Shown piece by piece: positions 8,533-16,905 of a stretch of DNA of 64,000 bases. Source of the stretch: Lachnospiraceae bacterium (GTDB lineage: Bacteria > Bacillota > Clostridia > Lachnospirales > Lachnospiraceae); the NCBI GenBank assembly GCA_022793195.1, contig JAAWCJ010000003.1, positions 1-64,000 of the forward strand, written 5' to 3'. The notes beneath the pieces were generated by a model that was given only the letters and a program-made list of their open reading frames with translations, had not been told where the DNA came from and made no database searches. Each line of letters starts with the position of its first letter. Positions within the stretch are counted from its first letter, which is position 1. A program made the position numbers and the translations under genes.

Positions 8533-9711
8533 ATGAAAAGAATATTTCTGATGGTATTGGACAGCGTAGGTATTGGAGAAATGCCTGACGCAAAGAATTA
8601 TGGGGATGAAGGAAGTAACACTTTGAAGGCGTGTGCAGGCAGCGTCCATTATTCCATGCCCAATCTGGAACGCCTGGGTATCGGGGCCATTGACGGTGTA
8701 AGGGACTGGTATCCCGAAAAAGGGAAATATGCCGCAGGATATTCGGGGGCTGTGGGGCGGTTGGCAGAGGCTTCCATGGGGAAGGACACTACCACCGGGC
8801 ACTGGGAGATTGCAGGATTGATATCGGAAACACCCATGCCTCTTTTTCCGCATGGCTTTCCGAAAGAGCTTTTAGAGGAGTTTGAAAAGCGGACCGGACG
8901 GGGGATCCTCTGCAACCGGCCTTATTCAGGGACAGACGCCATCCGGGATTTTGGGGAAGAGCACATGAAAACAGGGGCGCTGATTGTGTACACTTCAGCA
9001 GACAGCGTATTTCAGGTGGCAGCCCATGAAGCCGTGGTTCCTGTGGAAGAGCTTTATGAGATTTGCGAAACAGCCAGGGAACTTTGCGCCGGGCCATACG
9101 GAGTGGGACGTGTCATAGCAAGGCCTTTTGAGGGTACGCCGGGAAATTTCAGGCGGACGGAAAGACGCCATGATTTTTCGCTGGTGCCGCCGGGGGATAC
9201 CATGATGGATGTGCTTCTCGCCCATGGAAAAGATGTTTTGGCTGTTGGGAAGATCAATGATATTTTTGCCGGAAAAGGGATCGGGGAATTTGTACGTACC
9301 TCGGGAAATGCCGATGGGATCGATAAAACCATAGAATATATGAAGCGGGAATTTGAGGGCCTTTGCTTCATCAACCTGGTGGATTATGACATGCTGTACG
9401 GCCACCGCAACGATGTGGATGGTTATGCGAAAGCACTGTCTTATTTTGACAGGAGGATTCCGCAGCTGCTGGCCCTTCTTGGAAAAGAAGATATTTTAAT
9501 GATTACGGCTGACCATGGCTGTGATCCTTCTACCGTGTCCACAGATCATTCCAGGGAATATGTGCCGCTTGTGATGGCAGGGAATCCTGTGAAAGCAGGG
9601 GCCAATATCGGGACGCGAAATACGTTTGCCGATATCGGGGCAACGATTCTCGATTACTTTGGCCTGAAAGGCAAAATTTCAGGAGAAAGTTTTTTGAAAA
9701 AAATTATGTAA
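8533..9711 (+). CDS. deoB: phosphopentomutase
   Basis: This 392-residue enzyme interconverts (deoxy)ribose 1-phosphate and 5-phosphate in nucleoside salvage. Alkaline-phosphatase-superfamily metal motifs are visible: 'LDSVGIGEMPDA' at the N terminus, the phosphorylated-Thr region 'KDTTTGHWE', and 'TADHGCDPSTVSTDHSRE' near the C terminus. Length matches bacterial DeoB. The start ATG at 8533 has AAGGAGG at 8520-8526; the upstream ATG at 8500 lacks one. No other deo genes are adjacent. It converges with the DtxR-family gene, with only 37 bases between the stops. Confidence 0.95.
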   Translation: MKRIFLMVLDSVGIGEMPDAKNYGDEGSNTLKACAGSVHYSMPNLERLGIGAIDGVRDWYPEKGKYAAGYSGAVGRLAEASMGKDTTTGHWEIAGLISETPMPLFPHGFPKELLEEFEKRTGRGILCNRPYSGTDAIRDFGEEHMKTGALIVYTSADSVFQVAAHEAVVPVEELYEICETARELCAGPYGVGRVIARPFEGTPGNFRRTERRHDFSLVPPGDTMMDVLLAHGKDVLAVGKINDIFAGKGIGEFVRTSGNADGIDKTIEYMKREFEGLCFINLVDYDMLYGHRNDVDGYAKALSYFDRRIPQLLALLGKEDILMITADHGCDPSTVSTDHSREYVPLVMAGNPVKAGANIGTRNTFADIGATILDYFGLKGKISGESFLKKIM

Positions 9712-9748
9712 TGTCCCATAAATTTTGGGAAAAGAAACATGCAAACCT

Positions 9749-10120
9749 TTAACCCGCCTGGCAGGCCACATGCTTTTTGATGGCAGAAAAGCTTTCAGCG
9801 CTGATGACATGCTCTATACGGCAGGCATCTTCTGTGGCGGTTTTTTCCGATACACCCAGGCGGATGAGCCAGAGAGAGAGCAAGGTGTGCCGTTCATAAA
9901 TGGTTTCGGCAATTTTGCGCCCTGATTCGGTCAAAGTGATGTAACCGTCCCTGTCCATGAGGATATGCTTGGCATTACGAAGGTTTTTCATGGCTACACT
10001 GACGCTGGGTTTGGAAAAATCCAGTTCGTTGGCAATATCAATGGAGCGGACATTGCCGTTTTTTTGGCCCAGAATTAAAATGGTTTCCAGATAATTTTCA
10101 GCAGATTCTTGGATTTTCAT
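9749..10120 (-). CDS. DtxR/MntR-family metal-dependent transcriptional repressor
   Basis: A 123-residue protein with the N-terminal winged helix of the iron/manganese-dependent repressors: 'SAENYLETILIL' (residues 5-16), the helix-turn-helix 'VRSIDIANELDFSKPSVSVA' (24-43) and 'GYITLTESGRKIAE' (58-71). The dimerisation/metal domain follows, with H78, E96 and H103 in positions typical of metal ligands ('ERHTLL', 'ACRIEHVI'). There is no SH3-like C-terminal domain, as in MntR-type members. A promoter on the minus strand reads TTGTCA-N17-TATACA just upstream. Likely targets are iron-uptake genes such as the one at 8249. Which metal is sensed cannot be decided from sequence. Confidence 0.88.
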   Translation of the reverse strand: MKIQESAENYLETILILGQKNGNVRSIDIANELDFSKPSVSVAMKNLRNAKHILMDRDGYITLTESGRKIAETIYERHTLLSLWLIRLGVSEKTATEDACRIEHVISAESFSAIKKHVACQAG

Positions 10121-10205
10121 TGAGTTTTCCTCATTTCATTCTCTAATAAAATCTTGTATAGTATATCATAAATGGATTGACAATTCAATAGTCTGACAAC
10201 TTGGG

Positions 10206-10240
10206 CCCCTGTTGTATCATCTGTACAACAGGGGGGTTTT
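10206..10240 (+). terminator. terminator-like hairpin in the divergent intergenic region
   Basis: CCCCTGTTGTA (10206-10216) pairs with TACAACAGGGG (10224-10234), followed by GGTTTTAT. It has plus-strand terminator form but lies between two divergent genes, upstream of the 10399 gene, so it may act as an attenuator of that gene or stop antisense read-through. A half copy of the 5455/27830 hairpin repeat follows at about 10261-10276. Nothing else is seen in the 10121-10398 gap except promoter-like AT-rich DNA. Confidence 0.5.
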
Positions 10241-10398
10241 ATGTTATACTAATAAGATATTGTCGGTTGACAAGAGCATAGATAATGGAGCTTCCTTGTT
10301 CATCGGCGGTATCTATAGAGTATGTCCGGTGAAATTCAGGATGGTAATAACGGCATACTCAAAGGGAGCGTTTTATACAATGTGGAATGGGGAAGCTT

Positions 10399-12150
10399 AT
10401 GTGGGATAGAAAAGAACTGAAAAGAAAAAGCCGCAACATCATGAAAAAACATTATTGGCGTGTTATTGCAATCTACTTTATTGTGGCTTTCATGTCCGGG
10501 AGCCGGAATAATACATTCACTGCCGTATTTTCTTATGATTCTTCCAAGGAAACGCCGGATGCGGTTCAAGAAAACACAGTATTTAATATCAATGATATCA
10601 GGGAGAAAAAGCCTTTGGATATTCTCCTGGAAAAATTCGAGAAACAGAGCAGGAAAGAAGAGGAGATTGTAAAGCGAAGTCCTTATAAAGAAGGGTTTTT
10701 TTCTGCGATTTTTAATCAGACGGTGGCCACCGGTTCCGTATTTTCAGGAATTATTACCCTGATTTTAAAACCAGTGATAAAAGGGGCATGGCTTTCTTTG
10801 ATTTCTGCCGCTGTGGGGGCCGCCTTGCTATTTTTCTGGTGGCTGCTTGTACGGAACATTATTCAGGTGGGAAGCTGCCGTTTTTTTCTGGAAGCCCATA
10901 CATATAACAATACAAAAGGAAACAGGATTTTCTTTTCTTATAAAATAGGGCGTGTGCGGAAAACAGCCTTTGTGATGCTTCGGAAATTCCTTTATCAGTG
11001 GCTTTGGTCTTTAACGATTATCGGCGGTTGGATTAAAGGGTATTCTTATATGATGGTGCCATATCTGGTGGCGGAAAATCCCGATATCAAAGGCCGGGAG
11101 GCCATCCGCGTTTCCAGAAAGATGATGAAAGGGAATAAATGGAAGGCCTTTTTGCTGGACTGTTCCTTTCTGGGATGGAGCCTTCTCAGCCTGATGACTC
11201 TTGGTCTGGTGAATATCTTTTATGCCAATGCCTATAAGTCGGGGGCGCGGGCGGCGCTTTATCTGGCTATCAGAGAGCAGGCTATTGCGGAACAGGCCGG
11301 ATATTGTGCCGTCTTTACGGATCGGTATTTGACTTGTCCGCCGGAAGAAGAAGCCCTCAGAGAAGCTTTCCGGCGGGAAGTACTTATGATGGAAGGGGCA
11401 GACTGGAGAGAGCAGAGCCAGAATATTAATACGGCAAAGATGGATGTCCTTGCAGAGTATCCCTCCGTTCTTTTTACCATACCGGAAGGGCTTCGGGCAA
11501 AACATTCGGGAATTAATTATCATTGTAAATACGGAGTTACCGGAATTATTCTGTTATTTTTTATCTTTTCTTTTGTGGGCTGGGCGTGGGAAGTGGGCCT
11601 CCATATGGTGCAAAGCGGGGAATTTGTCAATCGTGGTGTGTTCCACGGCCCGTGGCTTCCCATTTACGGCTCCGGCGGGGTACTGGTACTGGTGCTATTG
11701 AAAAAACTGCGGGATCACCCGGTGGCTACGTTTTTTATGACAGTGTTGTTATGCGGCGTTGTGGAGTATGGAACCAGTTGGGTTCTGGAACAGATGTATG
11801 GTGTCCGGTGGTGGGATTACAGCGGATATTTTCTGAATCTGAACGGCCGGATCTGTGCAGAAGGGTTGTTGGTCTTTGGCTTAGGCGGTTGTGCATTTAT
11901 TTACATTTTAGCGCCCCTCATGATGGAAAAGGGACTCCGAAAAATATCTGTGAAAGTGCGGCTTCTTTTGTGTGCGGTGCTTTTAGCGCTGTTTGCGGCG
12001 GACTTCTGGTATTCCAGGGAAGCGCCAAACAGCGGACAGGGGATAAACGGCCGGCGGGAAGAAGTTATTTCACCTGGTAAATGGGCCGGGACGGAATGGG
12101 AAGAATTCGGAAATAAAGGACAGAAGAAAAGGATAAGGAATAGGATATGA
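10399..12150 (+). CDS. DUF975 / CmpB-type (putative ABC permease) multi-pass membrane protein
   Basis: A 583-residue integral membrane protein. The N-terminal 300 residues match DUF975: it starts 'MWDRKELKRKSRNIMKKHYW', with several membrane helices and 'YLVAENPDIKGREAIRVSRK' in the middle. The C-terminal part (about 375-545) matches the PF06541 'putative ABC transporter permease' family, with 'FVGWAWEVGLHMV', 'NRGVFHGPWLPIYGSGG' and 'GRICAEGLLVFGLGG'. The two domains are usually separate proteins, so this is a fusion. The ATG at 10399 follows GGGGAAG and fits the family start; an in-frame ATG at 10387 is possible. Function is unknown in both families. Confidence 0.75.
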   Translation: MWDRKELKRKSRNIMKKHYWRVIAIYFIVAFMSGSRNNTFTAVFSYDSSKETPDAVQENTVFNINDIREKKPLDILLEKFEKQSRKEEEIVKRSPYKEGFFSAIFNQTVATGSVFSGIITLILKPVIKGAWLSLISAAVGAALLFFWWLLVRNIIQVGSCRFFLEAHTYNNTKGNRIFFSYKIGRVRKTAFVMLRKFLYQWLWSLTIIGGWIKGYSYMMVPYLVAENPDIKGREAIRVSRKMMKGNKWKAFLLDCSFLGWSLLSLMTLGLVNIFYANAYKSGARAALYLAIREQAIAEQAGYCAVFTDRYLTCPPEEEALREAFRREVLMMEGADWREQSQNINTAKMDVLAEYPSVLFTIPEGLRAKHSGINYHCKYGVTGIILLFFIFSFVGWAWEVGLHMVQSGEFVNRGVFHGPWLPIYGSGGVLVLVLLKKLRDHPVATFFMTVLLCGVVEYGTSWVLEQMYGVRWWDYSGYFLNLNGRICAEGLLVFGLGGCAFIYILAPLMMEKGLRKISVKVRLLLCAVLLALFAADFWYSREAPNSGQGINGRREEVISPGKWAGTEWEEFGNKGQKKRIRNRI

Positions 12151-12168
12151 AAGCAGGAGGCCTTTTTC

Positions 12169-13341
12169 ATGGAAGAAAATTATGCAGATGTCGAAGATAG
12201 AAGCAGGGTAGTTTTAATCCCCTGTGATACTTATGAAGAGGAGGAAGTGTACCAGGCTTTAAAAGCAGGGATTAACCTGCTGGGAGGCATGGAGGCTTTG
12301 ATAAAGCCGGAGGAAAAAGTATTGCTTAAGCCGAATTTGGTACGGAAGGCGAAACTTCCCAGGCCGGTGGTGACGCATCCGGCAGTGATGGGAGCTGTTG
12401 CCAGACTTCTCAAAGAAGCGGAGATTAAGAACGTGAAAGCCGGGGATTCCTGTGGAGCAGGTATGGCTACTGCTGCGGCCGCGGCGGTGGGGATGGATAC
12501 CGTCCTGGGAAAATATGATGTGAAACTGGTGGATTTTACCGGAACAGGTGCAGTTTCATATGAAAATGGCGTACAGGCGAAAAGCTTTTTCCTGTCAAGG
12601 GAAGTCCTGGAGTCAGATGCCATTATTAATGTCTGTAAAATGAAGACCCATGCCCTGGAACGGGTGACAGGGGCTGTGAAAAATATGTATGGCTGTATTC
12701 ACGGGCTTCATAAGGCGAAAGGCCATACCCTTTACCCAAGCGCAGATAGTTTTGCCAGGATGCTGGTGGACTTGAATCAGTTTTTAAAACCCAGGCTTTA
12801 TATTATGGACGGAATTGTTGCCATGGAGGGGAATGGGCCCACATCCGGTGATGCTGTTTCCATGAATGTGTTGCTTGTATCTGAAGATCCGGTGGCTCTT
12901 GACAGTGTATTTTGCCGCCTGATCAATTTGAAACCGGACTTGGTTCCCACCAATTATCATGGGGAGAAGCTGGGGCTTGGGGTGTGGCAGGAAGACAGGA
13001 TTGAGCTGGTTTTGCCAAAAGAGGGAAGAGCGCAGGAGATCTCCATGGAAGAGGCGGTGAAACGCTGGGGAAAACAGGATTTTAATGTGGACAGGCGACG
13101 GGTGAAAAGCGATATCTGGGTAAAAATGGGCCGTTTTTTTAATGTCTTTCAGAAGAAACCGTATGTGGATGAGGGGAAATGTGTGAAATGTGGAATCTGT
13201 GTGGAGAGCTGTCCAGTGGAGGGAAAAGCGGTCACTTTTAAAAACGGACGGAAGAATCCTCCGGTCTATGATTATAAAAAATGTATCCGGTGTTTTTGCT
13301 GCCAGGAAATGTGCCCCCACAAGGCCATTAAGGTAAAATAG
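12169..13341 (+). CDS. DUF362 protein with C-terminal 2x[4Fe-4S] ferredoxin domain
   Basis: A 390-residue protein. Residues 10-290 are DUF362, with 'KVLLKPNLVRKAKLPRPVVTHP', and 'NVCKMKTHALERVTGAVKNMYG' in the middle. The C terminus has two ferredoxin Cys clusters: CVKCGICVESCP and CIRCFCCQEMCP. The clusters imply electron transfer in the cytoplasm; the partner and substrate of DUF362 are unknown. The ATG follows AGGAGG (about 12155) with good spacing and comes 18 bases after the CmpB-like gene, so the two are probably cotranscribed. A strong terminator follows. Confidence 0.88.
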   Translation: MEENYADVEDRSRVVLIPCDTYEEEEVYQALKAGINLLGGMEALIKPEEKVLLKPNLVRKAKLPRPVVTHPAVMGAVARLLKEAEIKNVKAGDSCGAGMATAAAAAVGMDTVLGKYDVKLVDFTGTGAVSYENGVQAKSFFLSREVLESDAIINVCKMKTHALERVTGAVKNMYGCIHGLHKAKGHTLYPSADSFARMLVDLNQFLKPRLYIMDGIVAMEGNGPTSGDAVSMNVLLVSEDPVALDSVFCRLINLKPDLVPTNYHGEKLGLGVWQEDRIELVLPKEGRAQEISMEEAVKRWGKQDFNVDRRRVKSDIWVKMGRFFNVFQKKPYVDEGKCVKCGICVESCPVEGKAVTFKNGRKNPPVYDYKKCIRCFCCQEMCPHKAIKVK

Positions 13342-13368
13342 CAGAGAATTTTTAGCTGCATTTATAGG

Positions 13369-13399
13369 AACTGCCGCCCTACCGGGCGGCAGTTTTTTT
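13369..13399 (+). terminator. intrinsic terminator after the DUF362 gene
   Basis: AACTGCCGCCC (13369-13379) pairs with GGGCGGCAGTT (13384-13394), followed by a run of seven T. It lies between convergent genes. Confidence 0.9.
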
Positions 13400-13440
13400 G
13401 TCGTATGGGAAAACGTCTTCTCCATGCGGCAGAACGTCTT

Positions 13441-14553
13441 TTATGAATTCCCCAGCCGCGCAAGAGTATCCAAAAGGCTTGCAGAAGAATCATTGGGAAC
13501 ATGGAGAGATGCCGCATCTATCTCTATATCTACATCATGTTCTGGATTATCAGTGGAAGGGGTTGGAGGTGTCTGAGGGGAGTCACCAGTCCCTTCGCCG
13601 CCGGTTGTTCCGGTAGGCGGTGCCGGCACCATGGGGGAAGGCGGCGGGCAACAGCAGCCACGGGAATCTTCACATTCATTTTTCAGGTTTTCTTCATTCT
13701 TGGGCGGCCCCAGTTCCAGAGGCTTGATTTCGCGATCCAGGAGGCTGCCGGATACAAATTCCATGCAGACGCTGTCTTCCTGAGGAATCAGGCTACCTTT
13801 GGGCACAACGGCACGGCCATTATGGGGGATCAGATACTGGGAGTAATAAATGCTCTTCAGATAAATGGTCAGACCCATGGAAGCTTCGCCGGTGGCCGGA
13901 TCAAAACTTAAGACTTTAGGGATGATGATCATGTTAAGCCCCTGGGCCGGAGCGGAAGCCCCGGTAGAAAAACCTACATAATTGATAACGGGCCCAGCTG
14001 CGTTGGCGGCAGAGTAAGATACACCGTAAGGGGCATAAAGCTCCAGCTCCACGGAGGAGGGGTTGGTATCTTCGTCAAAGTAGGTATAATCAGCCGTGCC
14101 GGAGGCAGGCAGGTATACGGCGGACACTGGAAGGACGGCCAGAATCCGTTTTGCACAGTCATAAAGTTTGACGGCAAAATTTACTGTAAGGCTTTGCAGT
14201 GTCACCGAATAACAGTTGGGGCGTCCGTTGATGGGAGTAATGACCGGAGCCTCTCCCGGAGCTGTGGAGAAGGCCACGGAAATAGCTTCCGCTGTGGCGC
14301 TTTCCGCCGTGGGATAAGTGGTGGCGAAATCCGCGGCAAGAGTGATCTGACGGCACAGGTTAATGCCGATTTCATCGTAGACGACGGGGGCCAGAAGCGT
14401 CAGATACTGGGGTGTCCCGCATATGGGAGACGTACACACATCAAAGCAGGGTTCCGGTATAGGAGAAGCGCCGCCGCAGCTTCCATTTGCCAGAGTGACG
14501 TTTACTGTGTCCTTGCGGCCGCATTTGCAGCCTTTAGGCTTGTATTTAGGCAT
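13441..14553 (-). CDS. Cys-rich hypothetical protein, possible spore-surface protein
   Basis: A 370-residue protein with no recognised enzyme motif. The N terminus is 'MPKYKPKGCKCGRKD', followed by 'CFDVCTSPICG'. The middle is beta-strand-like and rich in Thr, Ala, Val and Tyr. A 'CCCPPPSP' segment opens a Pro/Gly/Thr low-complexity region of about 50 residues near the C terminus. There is no signal peptide. The start at 14553 has AAGGGA nine bases upstream; an in-frame TTG at 14571 is less likely. The promoter upstream fits the mother-cell sigma-K consensus, and Cys-rich, Pro-rich, signal-less proteins are common in spore coats and exosporia. The spore role is therefore an inference. Confidence 0.7.
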   Translation of the reverse strand: MPKYKPKGCKCGRKDTVNVTLANGSCGGASPIPEPCFDVCTSPICGTPQYLTLLAPVVYDEIGINLCRQITLAADFATTYPTAESATAEAISVAFSTAPGEAPVITPINGRPNCYSVTLQSLTVNFAVKLYDCAKRILAVLPVSAVYLPASGTADYTYFDEDTNPSSVELELYAPYGVSYSAANAAGPVINYVGFSTGASAPAQGLNMIIIPKVLSFDPATGEASMGLTIYLKSIYYSQYLIPHNGRAVVPKGSLIPQEDSVCMEFVSGSLLDREIKPLELGPPKNEENLKNECEDSRGCCCPPPSPMVPAPPTGTTGGEGTGDSPQTPPTPSTDNPEHDVDIEIDAASLHVPNDSSASLLDTLARLGNS

Positions 14554-14587
14554 AAGCTTATATCCCTTCAATATGAATCGTTCACCA

Positions 14588-14616
14588 TATTATATGCCTG
14601 CTGACATAAGACGGTG
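14588..14616 (-). promoter_or_regulatory. possible sigma-K promoter
   Basis: Read on the minus strand: CACC, a 16-base spacer, then CATATAATA (14596-14588), close to the sigma-K pattern mACm-N16/17-CATAnnnTA. The expected start lies about 27 bases before the ATG at 14553. Short motifs like this occur by chance, so it is only suggestive. Confidence 0.35.
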
Positions 14617-14664
14617 ATTTTTTCCATATACTGAAGAAAGCATAAAACGAAAAGGGGCTGTTTT

Positions 14665-15390
14665 ATGGAAAGGATCCACAGCCTTCCGGACGGGACAAAG
14701 CTTGCGGTGTGGGAAGAGAAAAATCAGGTAATGGCACTGACACTGCCGGTTCGGAGAGGAATGGGAGTTTCGGTACTGGCACGGGATGTGCTGAAAGATT
14801 TGACGTCTGTTTTGTTTCGGGGTTCTGTATATTATGCCTACCATAGCCTGGAACACAGAGTGTTTTTTGGGACGGCGGGAGAGGGGCAGCCCACGGCTAT
14901 CCTGTCAGATCCTTCAGATGAGAAAGGGTACTCCGGTTTTCAGCTTTTGGAATGGAATGGGGAACTTTATTTGTTTTTCCGGGCCAGAAGCCAGAAAGGA
15001 AAGACGTGGGAGATTAAATTTATGTGTCCACTTTCGGAACGGGAGGCGCGAACATTTTGGGAAGGATTTACCAGGGCGCCGGAACCGGTATACGCTGTGG
15101 GAGAAAAGCTGAGTGTCCTGGCGGAAGGAAAAATTTGTACCTGGAACGGGAAACAGCCGCCGGAGCCGGGGGAGGTCCTGCGATCTGGCACAGGACAGAA
15201 AGCCAGGGATACCATTCTCCGCCTGGAGGAGGAAAACAGGCAGTATAAAGTGCAGATGGCAGCCCTTGCGCAAAAACAGGAATATCAGCTGGCAGAAGTC
15301 AAAAAGCAATATGATGAACTGGCAGGGTATGCGGCGGAGCTTCAGAAAGAAGGAAAACGCTGGAGGGAGAAATATTACAAAAAACACTGA
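14665..15390 (+). CDS. hypothetical protein with C-terminal coiled coil
   Basis: A 241-residue protein, not recognised. Residues 1-150 are beta-rich and contain 'HSLEHRVFFG' and 'LLEWNGELYLFFRAR'. Residues 180-238 are a charged coiled coil rich in Glu, Lys and Gln. No signal peptide or membrane segment is seen. AAAGGGG precedes the ATG with good spacing. It is divergent from the Cys-rich protein and converges end to end on the MoxR gene, whose stop abuts its own, with no space for a terminator. A structural role in sporulation is possible by neighbourhood only. Confidence 0.7.
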   Translation: MERIHSLPDGTKLAVWEEKNQVMALTLPVRRGMGVSVLARDVLKDLTSVLFRGSVYYAYHSLEHRVFFGTAGEGQPTAILSDPSDEKGYSGFQLLEWNGELYLFFRARSQKGKTWEIKFMCPLSEREARTFWEGFTRAPEPVYAVGEKLSVLAEGKICTWNGKQPPEPGEVLRSGTGQKARDTILRLEEENRQYKVQMAALAQKQEYQLAEVKKQYDELAGYAAELQKEGKRWREKYYKKH

Positions 15391-16905
15391 TTATGTCCAT
15401 TCTAAGCACCGGGAGTATTCTTTTGCCATTCGTTCCGATAAAAATGTCCTGGTTTCGGAGTATTCGGTCAGTTCTGTGAAAAAAAGGCAGCAGGTAAGGC
15501 CGTCTCCAAATATTTCCGGCACAAATGCCAGGACGCCGCGAAGTACTGCCTCCAGCCGCGCCGCTTCCGCGGCTGTTTCAGAATGGAAGCTTGTTGAAAA
15601 CTGTTCCATGGCGGCTGCCGCATTTTCAGGAAGCTGTGGGGAAGTCCCGTCTGTTTCAAGATGGCAGCCAACACGATTAGAGGGATTATCCAGGTTCGTA
15701 CCCAGGAGACGTGTTTTGGAAGCGAATAGTTTGACAGTATCGGCGAGGAGAAGCTCCCTCGTTTCTTCTTCTGCGGGAAGAAGGCCGAATTCTTTCCGTT
15801 TTTGCAGCGCGGCTTTCCGTTTCGTCAGGAGTTCCAGGCATCTTTCTTCTATGGAACAGAAATCAGGCCGGAGGGCTTTCAGCCCGCCGACAAAGTAGGA
15901 CAGGCTTTCGGAAAGCTGCCTTTTTTCATTCCAGCCATGAATTTGCCTGTGGATATTCTGTACCAGATATTGGGCCAGGCAAAGCTGCTCATCTGCAGGG
16001 GCATTTTTCAGAGAAGGAAAGCCTTCCGGTATCTGGCCGCAGCCGGTGAGCGCCTCCAGCCCGGCATCTCCAGCCAGCCGAAGAAAAAGCTGGTAAAAAG
16101 AGGAAAATCCTTCACAGATTTCGCTGCATTGAAGGTATTGAGGAAAAAATTCTTCATGAACCGGGAGCGAAAGCGCTTCGTAGGTTTCCAGGGCTTTTGA
16201 TAGATCCTCCCAGCTTCGCGGCGTGACAAATTCCTTTTTTCCTTCCCGGCGCCGGTACACACAGAAATCTTCGGGACGCAGAGAAAGATAGGCGAGGATG
16301 GAGGCGTGGATCCCATGCTCCAGGGCATAAGGATGCCATGCGTTTAAATCTGGTTCCAGGGTGAGAAGGCGAACCCGGTCTAAGGTGACAATATCCAGTT
16401 CCCTGGCGGCACGGTTGTAGCCGGGAGGGTTTCCGGCAGCGACAATGAGCCAGCCGTCAGGAATCTTGTGGCTTCCGAAAGTTTTAAATTGAAGAAGGCG
16501 AAGCATGGTGGGCAGCAGTGTTTCGGAGACGCAGTTGATTTCATCCAGGAAAAGGACGCCTTCTTCCATACCGGTTTCTTCCATTATGTGTAAAATATCG
16601 CCGACAATCTCACTCATGGTGTATTCGGTGATGGAGTAAGGGGCGCCCTGGAAAGAACGTTCCCGTATCACCGGAAGTCCGATGGCGCTCTGCCGGGTGT
16701 GGTGGGTCATGGCATAGGAAAGGAAAGCCACATGGCATTTGGCGGCGGCCTGCTTTACAACGGCCGTTTTTCCGATGCCCGGGGCGCCCATTAAAAGAAG
16801 GGGGCGGCGGTGTTCCATGGGAATACGGTAAAGTCCTGCGCTGTTTTTGGCAGTATACGCTTTGATGGTATGGCAGATCTCCTCTTGTGCTTCTTTGATA
16901 TTCAT
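15391..16905 (-). CDS. MoxR-type AAA+ ATPase
   Basis: A 504-residue AAA+ ATPase. Walker A 'GAPGIGKTAVVKQ' is at about residues 39-51, the Walker B 'VLFLDEINCVSETLLP' follows at about 115-130, and 'IVAAGNPPGYNRAARELD' carries sensor 1 and the arginine-finger region. The C-terminal 200 residues are helical and not conserved, longer than a minimal MoxR. The start ATG at 16905 overlaps the stop of the VWA gene by four bases (ATGA), and AAAGGA lies upstream, so translation is coupled. MoxR ATPases act as chaperones with VWA-domain partners to insert metals or assemble complexes; the client is unknown. Confidence 0.88.
   Translation of the reverse strand: MNIKEAQEEICHTIKAYTAKNSAGLYRIPMEHRRPLLLMGAPGIGKTAVVKQAAAKCHVAFLSYAMTHHTRQSAIGLPVIRERSFQGAPYSITEYTMSEIVGDILHIMEETGMEEGVLFLDEINCVSETLLPTMLRLLQFKTFGSHKIPDGWLIVAAGNPPGYNRAARELDIVTLDRVRLLTLEPDLNAWHPYALEHGIHASILAYLSLRPEDFCVYRRREGKKEFVTPRSWEDLSKALETYEALSLPVHEEFFPQYLQCSEICEGFSSFYQLFLRLAGDAGLEALTGCGQIPEGFPSLKNAPADEQLCLAQYLVQNIHRQIHGWNEKRQLSESLSYFVGGLKALRPDFCSIEERCLELLTKRKAALQKRKEFGLLPAEEETRELLLADTVKLFASKTRLLGTNLDNPSNRVGCHLETDGTSPQLPENAAAAMEQFSTSFHSETAAEAARLEAVLRGVLAFVPEIFGDGLTCCLFFTELTEYSETRTFLSERMAKEYSRCLEWT

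Noticed and set aside
8289-8588. 99-codon frame over the FeoB-associated gene and the start of deoB
   Set aside because: It overlaps two better-supported genes in other frames and its product is Ala-rich shadow sequence.
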